Shown: positions 34,951 through 46,258, counted from the stretch's first letter. The stretch: DNA of 64,000 bases from Reticulitermes speratus (GCA_021186555.1 JAJKFL010000042.1:48306980-48370979); one strand, 5' to 3'. Numbers and translations are program-made. The notes: a model not told the origin generated them from the letters alone.

Positions 34951-35180
34951 TTTATACTTATTTTTGAATGTGTTTTATTAAGTGCATGATTTGGTTATTA
35001 TATTATAAGAATATGCACGTTACGATTAGCATAAAACACGCAGGTGTTTGTTACTCCATAAACAGCATAACAATTATGACTTTCACCAAAGAAGTAGTTC
35101 TGCTTCGTTCAACTACATGGGCATTTGTAATTAGCGTTAAGTTTATGTGAATTACTTGAGGTAAGGAACTTTATGTTATA

Positions 35181-35772
35181 TACAGGGCATACACAAAAGA
35201 ATGGTGCGATTTCAAAAGTGAATAAAAAATTTATGTCTCACATTTACACGGGCACAACATACACCGTCAGCGGCGGCAACTGTCCAAGTTTCTCATGCGC
35301 TACCAGCAGTTCGCTTCTCATGATTACTGCGTGGCCGCGGGGCCAGTTTCAAAGATGGCGTTGCAGCAGGAGAAGGCTTTCTTTGTGCTCCGTTTTGAGG
35401 TGTCCAGATCTGTGATTACAGTGCAACGTGAGTTTCGTGCACGGTTTAAAAAAGACGCACCACACAAGAATAACATCAGCAGGTGGTACCGATAGTTTGT
35501 AGAAATTGGATGCTTGTGTAAAGGCAAGAGTCCTGGTCGCATGCACTGCATGCCATTACAGCGGACATGCTACACCGGGTCTGGGATGAGTTTGATTACC
35601 GTGTGGATGTGTGTCGTGTGACCCAGGGTGCACATATTGAAGGATTGTAATTACCAAATGAGAACCTTGGACAGTTGCCGCCGCTGACGGTGTATGTTGT
35701 GCCCGTGTAAGGTGAGAAATACATTTTTTATTCAGTTTTGATACCGCACCATTCTTTTGTGTATGCCCTGTA
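35181..35772 (+). mobile_element. Internally deleted Tc1/mariner-like transposon with long TIRs
   Basis: About 115-bp terminal inverted repeats start TACAGGGCATACACAAAAGA and are flanked by TA. The interior has the first part of a transposase: MALQQEKAFFVLRFEV, RSVITVQREFRARFKKDAPH, NNISRWYR, the helix-turn-helix region of DUF4817-type mariner-like proteins. A stop codon (TAG at 35493-35495) follows where CAG is expected. The frame then resumes in the C-terminal end (DMLHRVWDEFDYRVDVCRV ... IEGL stop at ~35648-35650). The catalytic DDE/D core is missing. It is a non-autonomous deletion derivative and the likely parent type of the tiny copy at 54007-54088. Confidence 0.85.
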
Positions 35773-35984
35773 TATATATATATATATATATATACAGGGC
35801 ATTTTAATATTTAATTCATTATTTTATTCCAAAAAGGGATAAGAAAACACTAAACTAGTGTAGTGCATTAGTTGGAATAAAATAATTAATTACTTGACGT
35901 AAGTTCGTTACATCAGCTACCAGCACGTAGCCACAGTTAAGCAGCATTGCTCGTACAGCCTCAACACCTTCCCACTGTCCGCAG

Positions 35985-36163
35985 ATCGGCTCCTTCTTCA
36001 TGATCAACCTGTGCCTAGTCGTCATCGCCACGCAGTTTTCAGAAACCAAGAAAAGGGAAATGGAGCGGATGCGACTAGAGCGGGAACGTTTCCGCTCTAC
36101 GAGCACCCTAGCGTCATCTACGAACAACTCCGAGCCCACTTCCTGTTACGCCGAAATTGTTAA
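35985..36163 (+). CDS. Cav3 exon: end of domain I S6 and proximal I-II linker
   Basis: 59 codons + [20 protein letters not shown] is the S6 helix of domain [21 protein letters not shown] is the charged first helix of the proximal linker, which acts as the 'gating brake' in Cav3 channels. [13 protein letters not shown] and SCYAEIV lead to the second helix. Acceptor CCGCAG|ATC is at 35984, phase 0, following ATT GTG of the previous exon. Donor AA|GTAAGT is at 36163/36164. AA is completed to Lys by the G of the exon at 54578. The very basic/acidic linker helix and the S-T-L-A-S motif support Cav3 over Cav1/Cav2, which have a beta-subunit binding site here. Confidence 0.95.
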
Positions 36164-36289
36164 GTAAGTACAAAACACAACTGTATTATCAGTGCATTAG
36201 TAATTGTATTAGCTGCTGTGTTAATAATGTCTTCATTGTCGTTTGGTAAATAAATTAACCCGCGTGAACTACTTGTGTGTGTGACAGAA

Positions 36290-36336
36290 ATTATGTAGGG
36301 TTTCGGAGGAACCTGTTGCCTCCTTCTTCAGGGTAA
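36290..36336 (-). ncRNA. Hammerhead-like motif, GGAGG/CCTCC subfamily
   Basis: Minus strand: CTGAAGA (36325-36331), spacer A (36324), stem II GGAGG/CCTCC (36319-36323/36305-36309), GAAA (36301-36304). A related plus-strand copy starts at ~36413 (CTGAAGATGGAGG). Stem I is weak. Both lie just after the S6 exon donor. Confidence 0.45.
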
Positions 36337-37224
36337 AAAGCTAAAACGCGTGTGAAAATCAGTGCAGTAGGATTCAGAGACGGTGGACAAATTTGCAGCG
36401 GCTTAATCCCGTTCCCTGAAGATGGAGGCTACAGATTCCACGAAAACGTAAGTAAATATATACCAGATTACATGGCGTCATATCTTAGAAGGCTGGAATC
36501 GTCTGCTCATTGCTCGAAATGATACTCAGTACATAAGATTTTATTCCCCCTGCGCCCTGCCCCCTCCATAAAGTTTTATTTCATGCCTTGCCTTTTGTCT
36601 GCGATTTCAAAATGTTTCGCGTTCTTTTTATAGTCTGTCTTCAGAGTGCCTGCAGAGGTGATTCTGATGATTAGTCGTGGTGATTTCGATCTCCATGTTG
36701 TTGAGTCGTGAATTTAAATGTGGGTAATCTTTAACTTAAGAAAATCATATTTATTACCAGTAATTCATTTTGCCCGAACATTCTCCAGCTCGGACCACAT
36801 GTGCATAGCCTATATAAGCTAGAAAACTCTGTCGTCAGTTTCTAGGGTCAGTTTCTGGTAACCGAAAACAGCTGCAAAATTACGTGTAAAGTTGCAATAT
36901 TTGAGATTCTCAGATCGATGTTACTGAGAATTTGAGTCTTTTGGAATGTGACACCGTGTCGTTAAGCGAGTGGTTCCCGACGTTTCGAAAAAACGTATTT
37001 CCTTCACCTGCGGTTCTTAGAGCAGTGAGTATTTCTTCTTGGATGCAACGTTTGTTAGATGTGACGGACCTTTTGGAGGAATCGGAACTTTAAGGTAGAG
37101 AGAGCAGGTTTCTCCGAAACTATGGTACGTATCCACGATAATACGCGGCTAACTACAGTTTTACATATTTTACAAATCCAAATATGTTTTTATAACTTAT
37201 TTCCGAGGCAATTGTGTTCTTTGG

Positions 37225-38246
37225 ATAGTCATTATTTAAAAGAACATTCAGTATTTCAAAAGACATTCAGTATTTGCATGGACAGTCAGTATTTCAAAGG
37301 ACATTCAGTATTTAAAAGGAAATTCAGTATTTAATAGGACATTCAGTATTTAAAAGGACACGCAGTATTTAAAAGGACATTCATTATTTAAAAGGACAGT
37401 CATTATTTAAAAGGACATCCAGTATTTCAAAAGACATTCAGTATTTCCAAGTACAATCAGTATTTCAAAGGCCATCCAGTATTCAAAAGACATTCATTAT
37501 TTCCAAGTACAGTCAGTATTTCAAAGGACATTCAGTATTTCAAACAACTCCAACATTTCAAATATAAATCCCATCCACATTAACATGTCCTTTCCTTCCC
37601 ACGTAAAATAAAAAGAACATATCCCCTTTGTTTTACGAAACGTCGTGTGGTTACATTCAGAAACATTTGACCCACACATTACGGTTGGTTTCCACACATT
37701 TTCCAAACGTCTAGGCGCCAACCCCAAACTCTTGGCGCCAAAAGGTTAACATGGACAAATTTCCATACTGAGGACCCACAATTTTGAAGTGATCTACGAA
37801 CATGACAGTTTTGTGTCGCGTTCTGCTTGGTGCGTGTGAAGTGATACACTTTTGTGTGTCTAAGGGGATAAACTGCGATGATTATGCTGAATACAGTAAG
37901 CACCATCACACAAAAATATTGATCCGGGCAACCAAACGCCCGGATTTTATGCAGCCCTGCATTGGGTTTCATTCACTAAAAACCAATTATATGTAATTAT
38001 AATATTCAGAATTTTACATCCCAGTTTCTGTATAAAGCGCAATTATTTGTAATTGTCCGCTATCACATTAAGACACGTGGTCAGGTATCAGCGCTTGGCA
38101 CGATTGCCACAAAACGCTGACAAGCCTAGCGATTCTGTCTGTCTGTCCGTCCGCTTGTAACAAATCCAGAAGGTCTAAACGGACACTTATTAATTTCATT
38201 TTAAAGAGATTTACTGAAATTTGTTGGGTATTTATTTTATACATAT
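37225..38246. repeat. 1-kb block inserted between 65-bp direct repeats (first copy of a duplication)
   Basis: The same ~65 bp (landmarks TTTTACATATTTTACAAATC and GAGGCAATTGTGTTCTTTGG) lies at 37159-37224 and 38247-38312. Between them is a short 19-bp minisatellite (37225-37556) plus ~690 bp that is almost identical to 41590-42320. The block includes CTTGGCGCCAAAAGG and the CCGGGCAACCAAACGCCCGG hairpin. Its 68-codon minus-strand open frame is shared by the second copy, but I see no known domain. Confidence 0.8.
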
Positions 38247-38352
38247 GTTTTACATATTTTACAAATCCAAATGTGTTTTTATAACTTATTTCTGAGGCAA
38301 TTGTGTTCTTTGGGCCCTTTTAACATGCGATGTTAAGTGTAGTAGCTTGTTA

Positions 38353-38392
38353 CCCCCTGAAGATGGTCTACGGACCGAAACACGTGTAGGGG
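38353..38392 (+). ncRNA. Hammerhead-ribozyme-like motif
   Basis: Stem I CCCC/GGGG (38353-38356/38389-38392). CTGAAGA 38357-38363, T 38364. Stem II GGTC/GACC (38365-38368/38373-38376), GAAA 38377-38380, CACGTG 38381-38386, TA 38387-38388. The downstream tail of its element is split by the insertion at 38430-38711 and resumes at 38712 with AAAGTAGTTTATGTTTGTGC. Confidence 0.6.
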
Positions 38393-38429
38393 AATACATC
38401 GATATTAATAAAACTATAAAGTGGTTTAT

Positions 38430-38711
38430 TTCACACTGTTGACACCGTGCAACTTTGTCATATTAAATTAAGTTTTTTAGACCAACTGATGCACAACTAA
38501 AACCACTTTTTATTGTAGCTTTATTATAATTGTTAAAATTATTAAAATTATAATTATAAAATTATAAAATTTGAAAAAAGACCCTGACGATGATCCGAGG
38601 ATCGAAACACGTGTAGGGGTATAATTTTATTAATTTTAACAATTTTAATAAAGCTACAATAAAAAGTGGTTTTAATGGTGCATCAGTTGGTCTGAAATAC
38701 TTAATTTAATG
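38430..38711 (+). mobile_element. Second short inverted-repeat element, nested (P3)
   Basis: Same left end as P1 (TTCACACTGTTGACACCG) and the same right end (ACTTAATTTAAT). Flanked by a 13-bp duplication TAAAGTGGTTTAT / TAAAGTAGTTTAT (38417-38429 and 38712-38724, one mismatch). The left arm (AGACCAACTGATGCACAAC ...) is the complement of the right arm, which holds the motif at 38582-38619. It sits inside the tail of an older related element whose motif is at 38353. Confidence 0.75.
38582..38619 (+). ncRNA. Hammerhead-ribozyme-like motif
   Basis: CTGACGA 38584-38590, T. Stem II GATCC/GGATC (38592-38596/38599-38603) with loop GA. GAAA 38604-38607, CACGTG 38608-38613, TA 38614-38615. Stem I only two C-G pairs before a mismatch (ACC against GGGG). 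Confidence 0.55.
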
Positions 38712-39107
38712 TAAAGTAGTTTATGTTTGTGCATTTGTTGGTTACTGAATGCTAGGGAAAAGATATGTTTAGACTGAAAGCTATCCAATGTAATCGAGTA
38801 CACAGCGTCTGTTGAAGGTTATAATCAGCCGTGACATGAGTCAGACAAATGAAATGCCTAGCGCGCTGTCGTGCTGTCTGCTGGCTTACACTGCCCTACA
38901 AATTAGCCATATCCATCACGTTTAGTCCCTCTCTGTCCTTAACATAAGCAAAATTCCATCAACTTCTCTTCAGACAGACAAAGTGCTGAAGCGACTCAGT
39001 GGTCGAATGAACTACGCCATTAACACTTCCCTTCTTTATTCATGAATTACATTCAGCTCGTCAGTAGTAAATATTTTTTCATCTCCATAATTTCCCTGTC
39101 AAGCCGA

Positions 39108-39365
39108 TCCCAGTGGCCGCGCCGTCTAAGGCGTGGGTTTGTGGACACTCACTTGCTTGGATTGCGGGTTCGAATCCCGCCGGGGGCAAGGATGTCTGTA
39201 TCTTGTGAGTGTTATGTGTTGTGTAGGTAGCGGCCTCTGCGACGAGCTGATCACTCGTTCAGAGGAGTCCTACCGGGTATATATATGTGTGTATGTGTGT
39301 AGAAACCTCAAAAATGAGGCAGCCCAGGCCAGAGTTGGGCTGTTGAGCCACAGAAATGAATTATG
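39108..39365 (+). mobile_element. SINE family D (copy 2)
   Basis: CAGTGGCCGCGCCGTCTAAG, B box GCGGGTTCGAATCCCGCCGG, body GGATGTCTGTATCTTGTGAG and GAGCTGATCACTCGTTCAGA, tail GAGGAGTCCTACCGGGTA, then a degraded AGGCAGCCCAGGCCAGAG end. Confidence 0.85.
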
Positions 39366-39493
39366 CACTATCTGAGTGAAAACGTTGTAAGGGGGATTGC
39401 TTTAATAGGAGTTGGTTAAAGAGGTAACAAAGGAAATAGTGTTAGGTTATTATTAATTGTGTAGGCATTAGAGCAGAACTGCATAATACAACA

Positions 39494-41590
39494 GGATTTC
39501 AAAGGACATTCAGTATTTAAAAGGCCACTCAGTATTTAAAAGGACATTCATTATTTAAAAGGACATTCATTATTTAAAAGGACATTCAGTATTTCAAAAG
39601 ACATTCAGTATTTCAAAGGACACTCAGTATTTCAAAGGACATTCAGTATTTAAAAGGCCACTCAGTATTTAAAAGGACATTCATTATTTAAAAGGACATT
39701 CATTATTTAAAAGGACATTCAGTATTTCAAAAGACATTCAGTATTTCAAAGGACACTCAGTATTTCAAAGGACATTCAGTATTTAAAAGGACATTCAGTA
39801 TTTAAAAGGCCACTCAGTATTTAAAAGGAGATTCATTATTTAAAAGGACATTCATTATTTAAAAGGACATTCAGTATTTCAAAAGACATTCAGTATTTAA
39901 GAGGACATTTAGTATTTCAAAAGACATTCAGTATTTCAAAGGACACTCAGTATTTCAAAGGACATTCAGTATTTAAAAGGACATTCAGTATTTAAAAGGC
40001 CACTCAGTATTTAAAAGGAGATTCATTATTTAAAAGGACATTCATTATTTAAAAGGACATTCAGTATTTCAAAAGACATTCAGTATTTAAGAGGACATTT
40101 AGTATTTCAAAAGACATTCAGTATTTCAAAGGACACTCAGTATTTCAAAGGACATTCAGTATTTAAAAGGGCATTCAGTATTTAAAAGGACATTCAGTAT
40201 TTAAAAGGCAACTCAGTATTTAAAAGGACATTCAGTATTTAAAAGGGCATTCAGTATTTCAAAAGACATTCAATATTTAAAAGGACATTCAGTATTTCAA
40301 AAGACATTCAGTATTTCAAAGGACACTCAGTATTTCAAAGGACATTCAGTATTTAAAAGGGCATTCAGTATTTAAAAGGACATTCAGTATTTAAAAGGCC
40401 ACTCAGTATTTAAAAGGACATTCAGTATTTAAAACGGCATTCAGTATTTAAAAGGACATTCAGTATTTAAAAGGTCACTCAGTATTTAAAAGGACATTCA
40501 TTATTTAAAAGGACATTCATTATTTAAAAGGACATTCAGTATTTCAAAAGACATTCAGTATTTCAAAGGACACTCAGTATTTCAAAGGACATTCAGTATT
40601 TAAGAGGACATTCAGTATTTAAAAGGAGATTCATTATTTAAAAGGACATTCAGTATTTAAAAGGACACGCAGTATTTAAAAAGACATTCATTATTTAAAA
40701 GAACATTCAGTATTTCAAAAGACATTCAGTGTTTCCAAGGACAGTCAGTATTTCAAAGGACACTCAGTATTTCAAAGGACATTCAGTATTTGAAAGCACA
40801 TTCAGTATTTAAAATGACATTCAGTATTTAAAAGGACATTTAGTATTTAAAAGGACACGCGGTATTTAAAAGGGCATTCGTTATTTAAAAGGGCATTCAT
40901 TATTTAAAAGGACATTCATTATTTAAAAGGACATTCAGTATTTCAAAAGACATTCAGTATTTCCAAGGACAGTCAGTATTTCAATGGACATTCAATATTT
41001 AAAAGGACATTCAGTATTTAAAAGGACATTTAGTATTTAAAAGGACACGCAGTATTTAGAAGGACATTCATTATTTAAAAGGACATTCATTATTTAAAGG
41101 ACATTCAGTATTTCAAAAGACATTCAGTATTTCCAAGGACAGTCAGTATTTCAAAGGACATTCAGTATTTAAAAGGACATTCAGTATTTAATAGGACATT
41201 CAGTATTTAAAAGGACACGCAATATTTAAAAGGACATTTATTATTTAAAAGGATAGTCATTATTTAAAAGGACATTCAGTATTTCAAAAGACATTCAGTA
41301 TTTGCAAGGACAGTCAGTATTTCAAAGGACATTACTATTTAAAAGGAAATTCAGTATTTAATAGGACATTCAGTATTGAAAAGGACACGCAATATTTAAA
41401 AGGACATTCATTATTTAAAAGGACAGTCATTATTTAAATGGACAGTCATTATTTAAAAGGACATCCAGTATTTCAAAAGACATTCAGTATTTCCAAGTAC
41501 AATCAGTATTTCAAAGGCCATCCAGTATTCAAAAGACATTCATTATTTCCAAGTACATTCAGTATTTCAAAGGACATTCAGTATTTCAAA
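39494..41590. repeat. 19-bp minisatellite, ~110 copies
   Basis: The unit is GGACATTCAGTATTTAAAA, with variants in CAGT/CATT, GGACA/GGCCA and TTTAAAAG/TTTCAAAG. Higher-order blocks of ~170-250 bp are visible, for example the run starting GGCCACTCAGTATTTAAAAG repeated from 39530 to 40030. Continuous with the duplicated unique block on its right. Confidence 0.95.
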
Positions 41591-42320
41591 CAACTCCAAC
41601 ATTTCAAATATAAATCCCATCCACATTAACATGTCCTTTCCTTCCCACGTAAAATAAAAAGAACATATCCCCTTTGTTTTACGAAACGTCGTGTGGTTAC
41701 ATTCAGAAACATTTGACCCACACATTACGGTTGGTTTCCACACATTTTCCAAACGTCTAGGCGCCAACCCCAAACTCTTGGCGCCAAAAGGTTAACATGG
41801 ACAAATTTCCATACTGAGGACCCACAATTTTGAAGTGATCTACGAACATGACAGTTTTGTGTCGCGTTCTGCTTGGTGCGTGTGAAGTGATACACTTTTG
41901 TGTGTCTAAGGGGATAAACTGCGATGATTATGCTGAATACAGTAAGCACCATCACACAAAACTATTGATCCGGGCAACCAAACGCCCGGATTTTATGCAG
42001 CCCTGCATTGGTTTTCATTCACTAAAAACCAATTATATGTAATTATAATATTCAGAATTTGTTTTTTGGGGGGGGGGAATTACACTTTCACATCCCAGTT
42101 TTTGTATAAAGCGCAATTATTTGTAATTGTCCGCTATCACATTAAAACACGTGGTCAGGTATCAGCGCTTGGCACGATTGCCACAAAGCGCTGACAAGCC
42201 TAGCGATTCTGTCTGTCTGTCCGTCCGCTTGTAACAAATCCAGAAGGTCTAAACGGACACTTATTAATTTCATTCTAAAGAGTTTTACTGAAATTTGTCG
42301 GGTATTTATTTTATACATAT
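41590..42320. repeat. Second copy of the ~0.7-kb duplicated block
   Basis: Matches 37556-38240 almost base for base. It carries an extra segment at ~42060-42095 (TTTTTTGGGGGGGGGGAAT region) that the first copy lacks. It is followed by unrelated sequence, whereas the first copy is followed by the 65-bp repeat. Confidence 0.85.
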
Positions 42321-42375
42321 GTTTCAGGCTTACACACCTTTCCTGCAGGTGCCTGAATTGTTAACGGAGAAATGA

Positions 42376-42381
42376 CTACAC

Positions 42382-42414
<33 letters not shown>

Positions 42415-42426
42415 TATTGCTACTAC

Positions 42427-42475
<49 letters not shown>

Positions 42476-42476
42476 G
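42376..42476. repeat. Compound AGT / ATT trinucleotide microsatellite
   Basis: (AGT)n from ~42380 to 42415, then (ATT)n from ~42424 to 42473. Simple repeat. Confidence 0.95.
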
Positions 42477-42910
42477 CTGCTGCATTACTGCCCAGTTTCA
42501 GGCGCTAAAGTCCTCGGTGTTTCTTTCCCACATTCTCCTTACTAATGCCAATCTTTCCCATCCTGCAGTCCCTATCAGTTTCCTGACGTCTCTGGTCACC
42601 GCGTCTGTCCGTCTGTCTTTGGCTTCCTAACAGTCCGACCACCACATATTTCTGTTCTTGTAAGATTTCCCTTGATGTTCTTGATCTAGCCACCGTGCAG
42701 ATTTGTCCAGCTTCTTCCTATGATCCGAGTTGAATGTGAGTCACAATACCTATGTAGAGGACACTGGAACACGTATTTTGTATCCTACAAGCTTCCGCAT
42801 GTATTTAATTTGGATAAAATTGAACATGATTGAACACGCTAGAAATCTTACACTTTGAGTACATGTCCTAACTTGTTTAAAAAGTGAGAATGATGATCTG
42901 GCGGTGTGGG

Positions 42911-43186
42911 CCGGTATAGCTCAGGCGGTATAGCAACTCGCTTACGGACTGGACGGTCCGGGGATCGAATCCCGGTGGGGGAGAAATTTTCACCAGCCGT
43001 CCAGACCGGCTCTGGGGCCTACCCAGCCTCGTGTACAATGGGTACCGGGTTATTCCCGGGGATAAAGCGGCTGGGGCGTGGAGTTGACCACCCACCCCCA
43101 TCTAGCGCTGAGGTTAAAGAAAGAGTACAGCTATACTTCTACTCTGCCTCTGGGCCTTTGTGGCCTGTTCTAGGGAGAACTTTACC
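42911..43186 (+). mobile_element. SINE family C (best-preserved copy)
   Basis: A box CCGGTATAGCTCAGGCGGTA, B box CCGGGGATCGAATCCCGGTG, body GCCGTCCAGACCGGCTCTGG, TGTACAATGGGTACCGGGTT, AAGCGGCTGGGGCGTGGAG, TTGACCACCCACCCCC, tail TTCTACTCTGCCTCTGGGCC. Used here as the family reference. Confidence 0.9.
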
Positions 43187-43761
43187 TTTTATCAGGCGGT
43201 GGAAGACAAATAAGCTAATAAAAGTAACATTGAATATTCAAGAGTTCCGGGATATTAACGACGTGTCGTTGAATGAATAACGGGCGGTCAAATTTTTAAC
43301 GATCGTAGTGTCTTCTGCTTCGGAGTCAAGCAGTCCAAGAAGAGTCCAAGAAATTTTTGACTGCACATAAAAAGACACTAATATCTTTCGAAACGTCGGG
43401 AGCTGTTTACGACTCGACACGGCGTAACTTCGTAAAAAAAAAAGACAAATCTTCAGAAATACAGCTGTGAGCGCCTCGCAGGCGACTTACAGTGAACCTT
43501 GCGCAGAACACACTCAGCTTTTTTGTTGCGCGTGTGTGTGTGTGTGTGTGCTTGTGTGTTATTGGGCCCCAAAATGTCGTTTCTGAGTAACCGTCTTGGA
43601 TTGAAACGCAGCAGCCCGAAGCACGCACACAGAAGTGTAGCCTTCACAAAGGAGTTCTGTTCGCTCTGCCGACAGCAAAGCAAACACGCAACAAGTGGCA
43701 GCAAGATTAAGGCTGTGCCGTACTACTTCCGGTAGACGCAGTAGCTACAGGGTAGTTGTGG

Positions 43762-43930
43762 GCCCTGAAATGGTTCAGGCGGAACTCTTCACCGCAGGAG
43801 ACCGGGTTTGATCCCAGACCAGTCAATGTGAGGTTTGTGGTTTATGAAGTGGCACTGGGACAGGTTTTATCCCAGTACTTCTATTTTCTGTTGTCAATAT
43901 CACTCCACCAGTGCTCCACATTTTTATGCC
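43762..43930 (+). mobile_element. SINE family A (copy 5)
   Basis: Head CCTGAAATGGTTCAGGCGG, B box CCGGGTTTGATCCCAGACC, body GTGGTTTATGAAGTGGCACT, GGGACAGGTTTTATCCCAG, CACTCCACCAGTGCTCC. Lacks the 3' module. Confidence 0.75.
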
Positions 43931-44174
43931 ACCGACGATAAAGTAGCAACTAGCAGCGACGTCAGAGATTGTCTTCCCAACCCTTACGAAAACTGCAAGG
44001 GATTGCGTGTGGATTGGATGCATCTGGCTCAGGATAGGGTCCAGTAGCGTGCTCATGTGAGAATAGCAGTGTACTTTCCGGTTACATAAAGAATAGACCT
44101 TGCACGGTAACTGTTTCTTCCTCACGGATCTCCACCCTGAAGTTGGTTTGGTAATCAACAGATACAAAGTTTGA

Positions 44175-44410
44175 TTTCAGGCTTCGGCCGCGATGTTGAT
44201 AAGATCTGCGCTTCTGGGATATTACGCAGCGTTGAGTGGTAGTTCTGTACCGACGTTTCGGGACAACTTATCGGTCCCATCTTTAAGGGTCAAGAGTCTT
44301 CTTGGACTATTGACCGTTGAAGATGGGACCGATACGTTGTCCCGAAACGTCGGTAAACAATTACCACACGACGCCGTGTAATACCCCAGAAGAGCGCAGA
44401 TCTCAAAGTT
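44175..44410. mobile_element. Palindromic element related to 15200-15421
   Basis: Arms ~105 bp. Left arm TACCGACGTTTCGGGACAAC ... right arm GTTGTCCCGAAACGTCGGTA, with ACACGACGCCGTGTAATA at the right end. The arms have diverged more than at 15200. The right arm holds TTGAAGA, T, GGGAC/GTCCC, GAAAC. The outer flanks TTTGATTTCAGGCTTC on the left match those at 15174. Confidence 0.75.
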
Positions 44411-44932
44411 ATTACGTCATGGCTCTGCGTCAGAGGTGTTTCTGTTGAAAACAGATATGAATGCATGGGTAGTATTAAGCGACTATCAGTCTAACTAACT
44501 AACTAACTAACTATCAGCACGGAGTAAAACATTGCTCAAAAGTTCATATTTCCGTACCTATTCAAGACATTCCCTGCATTTTATGGAACCTGATGGTTCA
44601 TTTCTGCTTCACAACAGTCCTCCACTTCTCCGCATCCTAAGGCATCTTAATCCAATCCATATCCTGTCAACCTATGCCTTTAAGATGCATTTTAATATTA
44701 TCCTCTCAACTACCCCCGCCCCTAGGTTTTCTTAGTGGTGATCCTCATTCAGATTTCCCTACCAAAATTCTGTACACATATATCTTATTAAACCATAGAA
44801 GGCTTCACACTGCGCCTTTCCATTTACGCCTCAACAAAGCTGATCCCCCACCTAGAAAAATATGGCGGTTGAATAGGCACCACTGCTGCTTAGCTCAGGC
44901 TTGGACCGGTGATGCACTGACCTGACGGTCAG

Positions 44933-45543
44933 GTAAAAAGCAACCCCATTACAGGCCTAGACAGGCCCTGAGGGGTCCAGGAGGTTGAGGCTCCCAGATT
45001 TGTAGACAATCGGCTCATGAAGGTGGTAAGGTTGTCAGCCCTACGCACCGGCCGCCTTTACCCCCCAGGAAATATTCCTGGTACTCATTTCTGTTAGAGG
45101 CCGAGTCGACCCCAGGGCCATAGTGCGACCGGAAGGATTATGTCAATGAATTATTTCCAATGACACTATCGGGAATCGAACCCGCGACGTTTCGGCTTGT
45201 AGCAGTGCCTCAGCCACCGCGTGCCCCCGTTAGGTAAAGGTAAAGCAACCCCCTTACAGGCCTAGACAGGCCCTTAGGGTTCCAGGAGGTTGAGGCTCCC
45301 AGATTTGTAGACAATCGGCACATGAAGGTGGTAAGGTTGTCAGCCTTACGCACCGGCCGCCTTTACCCCCCAGGAAATATTCCTGGTACTCATTTCTGTT
45401 AGAGACTGAGTCGACCCCAGGGCCATAGTGCGACCGAAACGATTATGTCAAGGAATTAATTCCAATGACACCATCGGGAATCGAACCCGCGACGTTCCGG
45501 TTTGTAGCGCAGTGCCTCAACCAACTGCGCCACCGCGTGCCTC
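44933..45543 (-). mobile_element. Two tandem minus-strand SINEs of family B
   Basis: Copies at 44933-45227 and 45237-45543. Each has the complement of the tail (CAACCCCATTACAGGCCTAG / CAACCCCCTTACAGGCCTAG), body (GCACCGGCCGCCTTTACCCC, GTCGACCCCAGGGCCATAGT), B box complement (CGGGAATCGAACCCGCGACG) and head (CAACTGCGCCACCGCGTG; slightly damaged in the first). They are ~90% alike and separated by only a few bases. Confidence 0.9.
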
Positions 45544-45565
45544 ACGGTCAGGTGCTTTCTCAGAA

Positions 45566-45960
45566 TTACGAAAAACGATTATTAGCTTCGTCAAGTCTGT
45601 CTGTCTGTCCTCATGGAACAACCCGGCTCTCACTGGACGGATTTTTATTCAAGTTTCATTAAAGTCCGACAACAATAACGGTACTTTACATGAAGACCTA
45701 TGTACATTTATGGTAATATCTCGCTGAATTCTTCTTAGAGTGAGAAATGTTTCAGACAAAAGTTGTAGAGAAAATCAAAACACACATTTTTTGTTCAATA
45801 ACTTTTTTCCGCAAATCGTGCCGTTTATGAGATAATGTGGAAAAATATGGTACAGCCAAACAGGCCACAGATGACAATATAATACGGCGCATGCGCTTTG
45901 CATGCTGGATAACTAAGGCTACAGACACACACTCAGAATATGGTAAAACTTCTTGCTTTT
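45566..45960 (+). mobile_element. Unclassified dispersed repeat X, copy 2
   Basis: Plus-strand counterpart of 12105-12590, running from TTATTAGCTTCGTCAAGTCT through ACTGGACGGATTTTTATTC and GTTTCAGACAAAAGTTGTAG to GGCGCATGCGCTTTGCATGC. It lies directly after the family B SINE pair. Confidence 0.75.
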
Positions 45961-46258
45961 CCACAGCAAAAATGGTTACGCGAACGCACCTCAATATTAT
46001 GTTTATACGTACATTACCTGTCCTGTTGTGGTCTTCCTCAGCCTATCCAAACAACTTCCGCAACTCCACCCTGTATCTGTGTGACAGTCACCTCCACTTC
46101 CTTTTCAGTTAAAGACTCTTAATCACGCTGACAGTGTAAAACACTGCAGCCTCATTAAACAAATTACAGATTTTATTTCTTAAATCACAGTAAACACACT
46201 GCGTCTTCATTACAAACACCTGACGTGTAATGTTGTTTAAAGGTTTAATCTCTGCCTA

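Larger units (their letters stand above)
30408..35984 (+). other. 5.6-kb Cav3 intron
   Basis: Between the filter exon and the S6 exon. Repeats annotated separately occupy 31290-31400 and 32155-35772. In 30408-31289 and 31400-32154 I see no feature, apart from a small tandem duplication (TTCTTATTGGGCCCCAGAAC twice, 31408-31480). 33706-33857 and 34535-34905 are also blank. A short C run lies at 33782-33796. Confidence 0.8.

Noticed and set aside
37521..37727. 68-codon frame conserved at 41567-41773 as a duplicated gene
   Set aside because: Conservation is explained by recent DNA duplication of the whole block. No domain, no splice context, and it overlaps the minisatellite edge.
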